Assembly: GCA_937881155.1 (NCBI GenBank)
Contig: CALGFI010000131.1
Coordinates: 1 to 6,485, forward strand
Reading direction: 5' to 3'
Length of the DNA stretch: 6,485 bases
Origin: an uncultured bacterium
Lineage (GTDB): Bacteria > Actinomycetota > UBA4738 > HRBIN12
The translations under genes were made by a program, and so were the position numbers. Below, one piece after another: positions 3,606-6,485 of this stretch (positions within the stretch are counted from its first letter, which is position 1; the number at the start of each line of letters is the position of its first letter). The notes below the pieces were generated by a model that saw only the letters and a program-made list of their open reading frames with translations, searched no databases and was not told the DNA's origin.

Positions 3606-6485
3606 GTGACGACGTCCGCCGCGCCACCGATGTGCGCCGTCTGTGGGGAGCCGCTCTCCGAGCGCGCCCGGTTCTGCGCCAATTGCGGCGCGCCGGTCGA
3701 GACGTCGCTCGGGACCGACGAGCGGAAGATGGTCACGGTCGTGTTCGCCGACCTGGTGGACTCGACCGGCCTGGCCCAGCGCCTGGATCCGGAGCGCGCC
3801 CGCGAGGTGCTCGGACGCTTCTTCGACGTGGCCAGCGAAGAGCTGCTGGCACTCCGGGGCCGGCCCGAGAAGTTCATCGGCGACGCCGTGATGGCCGTGT
3901 TCGGGCTTCCCACCGTGCACGAGGACGACGCGCTTCGCGCCGTTCGGGCCAGCCTGGCCATCCGGGGCCGGATGGGAAGGCTCTCCGAGTCGCTGGAGCT
4001 GCCCCAGCCGATCGACGTTCACATCGGGATCGCATCCGGCGAGGTCGCCATGGGGATCGGCCCCGCCGGGCAGCTCCTGGTGACCGGACCGGTCGTGAAT
4101 GCTGCGGCGCGCCTGCAGGACGCCGCGGATCCGGGGGAGGTTCTCGTCGGTGAGACGGCTTTCGCGCTCACCGATCCCGCGGTCAGCTACGGGCCTCGCC
4201 GGGAGATCGCGGCCCAGGGATTCGCCAGTGACCTGATCGGGTTCCCGGTCGAGGGGATCTCGATGCGGTCGCGGCGCCGAACGATCCCCTTCGTTGGCAG
4301 GGGGAGCGAGCTCACGATCGTCCGCGAGACCCTGTCGCGCGTTTCGAGCTCCGGTCGTCCGTCGCTGGTGACGGTCGTCGGCGAGCCCGGCATCGGCAAG
4401 ACCCGCCTCGCCGACGAGATCGTCGCCGGTCTCGGCGACGACGTGACCGTCGCGCGCGGCCTGGACCGCGCGTTCTCCGACACGGCCACGTTCGCGCCTG
4501 CGGCGGCGATCGTCGGCGATCTGGCCGGGATCGACGAGGGCGATGCGCCCGACGTGATCCGTGTGAAGCTGCGCGAGCTCGTCGGATCGTCACTCGACGG
4601 CGCGGACGCCGACTCGACCGTCGAGAGATTGTCTTTGCTGTTCGGGACGGCCGAGCGTCAACAGGCGGCGTTCGGTCAGGCCGTGCAGGGGGGCACGATC
4701 GCATTGCTCCACGCGCTCACGCGCGACCGGACGTACGTGCTCGCCTTCGAGGACGCGCACACCTACAAGCCGGCGATGCTCGATCTGATCGAGCGCCTGG
4801 CGACCACGCCCCACGCCGGCCGGCGCCGCGTGATGATCCTTGTCCTCGCGCGACCGGAGCTGCTCGACAAGCGATCGACCTGGGGAGCGAGCCTCGTGAA
4901 CGCGGTCACCATCCGGCTCGATCCGCTCACGATGGATGAGTCGATCGACCTCGTTCAGGAGGCGGCGGGCGGTCGCATCGAGGACGAGGAGGCGAGCCAG
5001 ATCGCCGAGCGCGCCGGCGGCAATCCGTTCTTCATCGTCGAGACGACGGGGATGCTGCTGCCCGATGCGACGGGTGTGCCGTCGCATCGGGGGGCCATCC
5101 CGCCGACCGTGCACGCGGCCGTGTCGGCGCGCCTCGACGCGCTTCCGCCGAGGCTCCGTGATCTCGCGCGACGCGCGTCCGCGTTCTTCGTCTCGTTCGA
5201 CCTGGACGAGCTGCTCGTCGTGGACCCCGGCGCGACCCGGGAGGAGATCGCGGCGCTCGAGGAGGCGGAGATCCTCGTTCACGAGGAGGGCAAACGCGCC
5301 ACCAAGCGCTGGCGCGTTCGCCATACCACCGTGAAGGACGTGGCGTACGCGAGCCTTCCCAAGCGAGAGCGCGTTCGTCTGCACGAGGCCATCGCCGACC
5401 GGCTGCTGTCGACCGGTCATCCGTCGTGGGCCGCCGACCACCTCGAGCTCGCCGCCGTCGCGTCGCTCGATCTGTATCCGGACGACCGGGCGACGCCGGA
5501 GCGGGCGGCGGACGCGCTGGTCGCCGCCGGCGACCGAGCCAGGCGACGGATGGAAAGCCGTTCGGCGCTCGACTACTACGGGCGCGCGCTCGCGCTGAGC
5601 GGACCGGAGGACCGGTGGGGAGTTCGCGAGGCCCGTGCGCTGGCGGGGATGGGGGAGGCGCACTACTGGCTGGGTGAGTATCGCGCGTCCACCGACGAGT
5701 GCCGGCGTGCGGTCGAGCTCGGTACGGAGCTCGACGATCCGTTCACGCTCGCGCTCGCGCTGCGGTTCCTGGGCGACATCGCCATCAACGTCGAGGCGGA
5801 TTTCGAGCAGGCCGAGGAGCTGCTCGACCGCTCGCTCCAGGCTGCCGAGCGGATGGGTGAACCCTGGGCGATCGCCCGCACGTTGCTGTTCGCGGGCTGG
5901 GTACCGTGGAACCGGAAGGATTTCGACGAGGCCGAGGCGATCTGGCGCCGTGCGCTCGACGTTGCGGACCCCGATGACGGGTGGTCGCGCGTTCGCGCGC
6001 TGAACTCGCTGTCGATCGGTCGCGACAGCCGAGGCGATCTCGACGAGGCCCTCAAGCTGAGCTTGGACGCGATGACGCTTGCCGAGCGGATCGGCGATCA
6101 GTTCAGCATCGCGATCACCTGCGTTCAGCGCGGTCGGGTGCTGGAAGACCTCGGCAGGTTCCGGGACGCGCTCCCGTGCGTCGAGCGCGGGATCACGATC
6201 TTCGAGGAGTTCGGTGCGCGATGGGAGCTCGCGGACGCCACCGCGGAGCGCGGCGACGTCCGCCGCGAGCTCGGTGATCTCGATGGCGCCGAGGAGGACC
6301 TCATGAAGGCCGTCCGCATCACCGAGGAGCTCGGAGACCGTCAGCTCGGGGGGTGGCTGTGGCGTTCGCTGGCCAAGGTGTCCGATCGCCGCGGCAACGA
6401 GCACGAGGCCGCCGAACGGCGGCGACGGTCACGCGAGGCCCAGACGTTTCTCGAGCGCTCGCTCGAGCGCGTCGCCACGTCGCAA
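3606..6485 (+). CDS. zinc ribbon-class III cyclase-ATPase-TPR signalling protein, 3' end missing
   Basis: The frame is open for 960 codons and leaves the window without a stop. Residue numbers use GTG 3606; ATG 3630 would shorten it by eight residues and keep all domains. A zinc ribbon (C10-x2-C13 ... C24-x2-C27) comes first. A class III adenylate/guanylate cyclase domain (about 38-190) has both metal-binding aspartates (D49 in FADLVDST, D93 in FIGDAVMAVFG), the purine-selecting pair K89 and T160, and the transition-state residues N165 and R169, so it looks active; Lys with Thr points to an adenylate cyclase of the IIIb kind. An AAA_16/STAND-like ATPase follows: FVGRGSEL at 229-236, Walker A G259-EPGIGK-T266, Walker B E382-D383, L415-A-R-P-E-type sensor region near 416, and G472-NPFF. 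A helical segment with the VRHTTVKDVAYASL motif lies near 571-585. TPR-like helix pairs (about eight units of 34-42 residues) fill about 635-950. The likely job is cytoplasmic signalling: TPR and ATPase modules sense or scaffold, and the cyclase makes a second messenger. The ligand is unknown. The domain call is firm; the cAMP product is inferred. Confidence 0.93.
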   Translation, partial: MTTSAAPPMCAVCGEPLSERARFCANCGAPVETSLGTDERKMVTVVFADLVDSTGLAQRLDPERAREVLGRFFDVASEELLALRGRPEKFIGDAVMAVFGLPTVHEDDALRAVRASLAIRGRMGRLSESLELPQPIDVHIGIASGEVAMGIGPAGQLLVTGPVVNAAARLQDAADPGEVLVGETAFALTDPAVSYGPRREIAAQGFASDLIGFPVEGISMRSRRRTIPFVGRGSELTIVRETLSRVSSSGRPSLVTVVGEPGIGKTRLADEIVAGLGDDVTVARGLDRAFSDTATFAPAAAIVGDLAGIDEGDAPDVIRVKLRELVGSSLDGADADSTVERLSLLFGTAERQQAAFGQAVQGGTIALLHALTRDRTYVLAFEDAHTYKPAMLDLIERLATTPHAGRRRVMILVLARPELLDKRSTWGASLVNAVTIRLDPLTMDESIDLVQEAAGGRIEDEEASQIAERAGGNPFFIVETTGMLLPDATGVPSHRGAIPPTVHAAVSARLDALPPRLRDLARRASAFFVSFDLDELLVVDPGATREEIAALEEAEILVHEEGKRATKRWRVRHTTVKDVAYASLPKRERVRLHEAIADRLLSTGHPSWAADHLELAAVASLDLYPDDRATPERAADALVAAGDRARRRMESRSALDYYGRALALSGPEDRWGVREARALAGMGEAHYWLGEYRASTDECRRAVELGTELDDPFTLALALRFLGDIAINVEADFEQAEELLDRSLQAAERMGEPWAIARTLLFAGWVPWNRKDFDEAEAIWRRALDVADPDDGWSRVRALNSLSIGRDSRGDLDEALKLSLDAMTLAERIGDQFSIAITCVQRGRVLEDLGRFRDALPCVERGITIFEEFGARWELADATAERGDVRRELGDLDGAEEDLMKAVRITEELGDRQLGGWLWRSLAKVSDRRGNEHEAAERRRRSREAQTFLERSLERVATSQ

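Noticed and set aside
1998..4022. 674-codon open frame on the minus strand
   Set aside because: It lies antisense to ftsH and the start of the cyclase gene, both with unmistakable catalytic motifs. Its product is Arg/Ala/Asp-rich with no domain, as expected for an antisense frame in GC-rich DNA.
4590..6404. 604-codon open frame on the minus strand
   Set aside because: It is antisense to the ATPase and TPR parts of the cyclase protein. Its low-complexity Arg/Glu/Leu composition and lack of recognisable motifs fit a codon-bias shadow.

Overview
The window is GC-rich DNA with G or C at most third codon positions. It reads like a chromosomal segment of a high-GC bacterium, most likely an actinomycetote (possibly an uncultured soil or water lineage). 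This is an inference from base composition, GTG start codons placed directly after -10-like boxes, the divergent FtsH, and the cyclase-ATPase-TPR protein, an architecture common in Actinomycetota but also found in rhizobia and Chloroflexota. No tRNA, rRNA, insertion sequence, CRISPR array, phage gene or integrase was seen.

Layout: all five well-supported genes lie on the + strand. (1) The C-terminal 92 residues of an AHSA1/SRPBCC-type protein run in from the left edge to 280. (2) A GNAT acetyltransferase of the aminoglycoside 6'-N-acetyltransferase/RimJ-RimL type occupies 370-879. (3) An unrecognised five-helix membrane protein occupies 931-1515. (4) FtsH, the membrane-anchored AAA+ zinc protease, occupies 1596-3497, with every catalytic motif intact and a textbook Shine-Dalgarno. 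(5) A large signalling protein starts at 3606 and runs off the right edge after 960 codons. It combines an N-terminal zinc ribbon, a class III nucleotide cyclase domain, an AAA_16/STAND-like ATPase and a TPR array. Intergenic gaps are short (about 50-110 bases) and hold candidate -10 boxes, one good ribosome binding site and one inverted repeat after ftsH. No gap exceeds 300 bases.

The genes share no obvious pathway. They look like independent single-gene units rather than an operon: three of them appear to have their own promoter very close to the start codon, and a hairpin separates ftsH from the cyclase gene. The clearest recurring pattern is that the GNAT, membrane-protein and cyclase genes each have a -10-like hexamer ending six or seven bases before a GTG, with no Shine-Dalgarno, as expected for leaderless mRNAs, whereas ftsH has a classical leader. 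I did not find convincing evidence of a new multi-gene system. The least understood pieces are the five-helix membrane protein and the input and output of the cyclase-ATPase-TPR protein.
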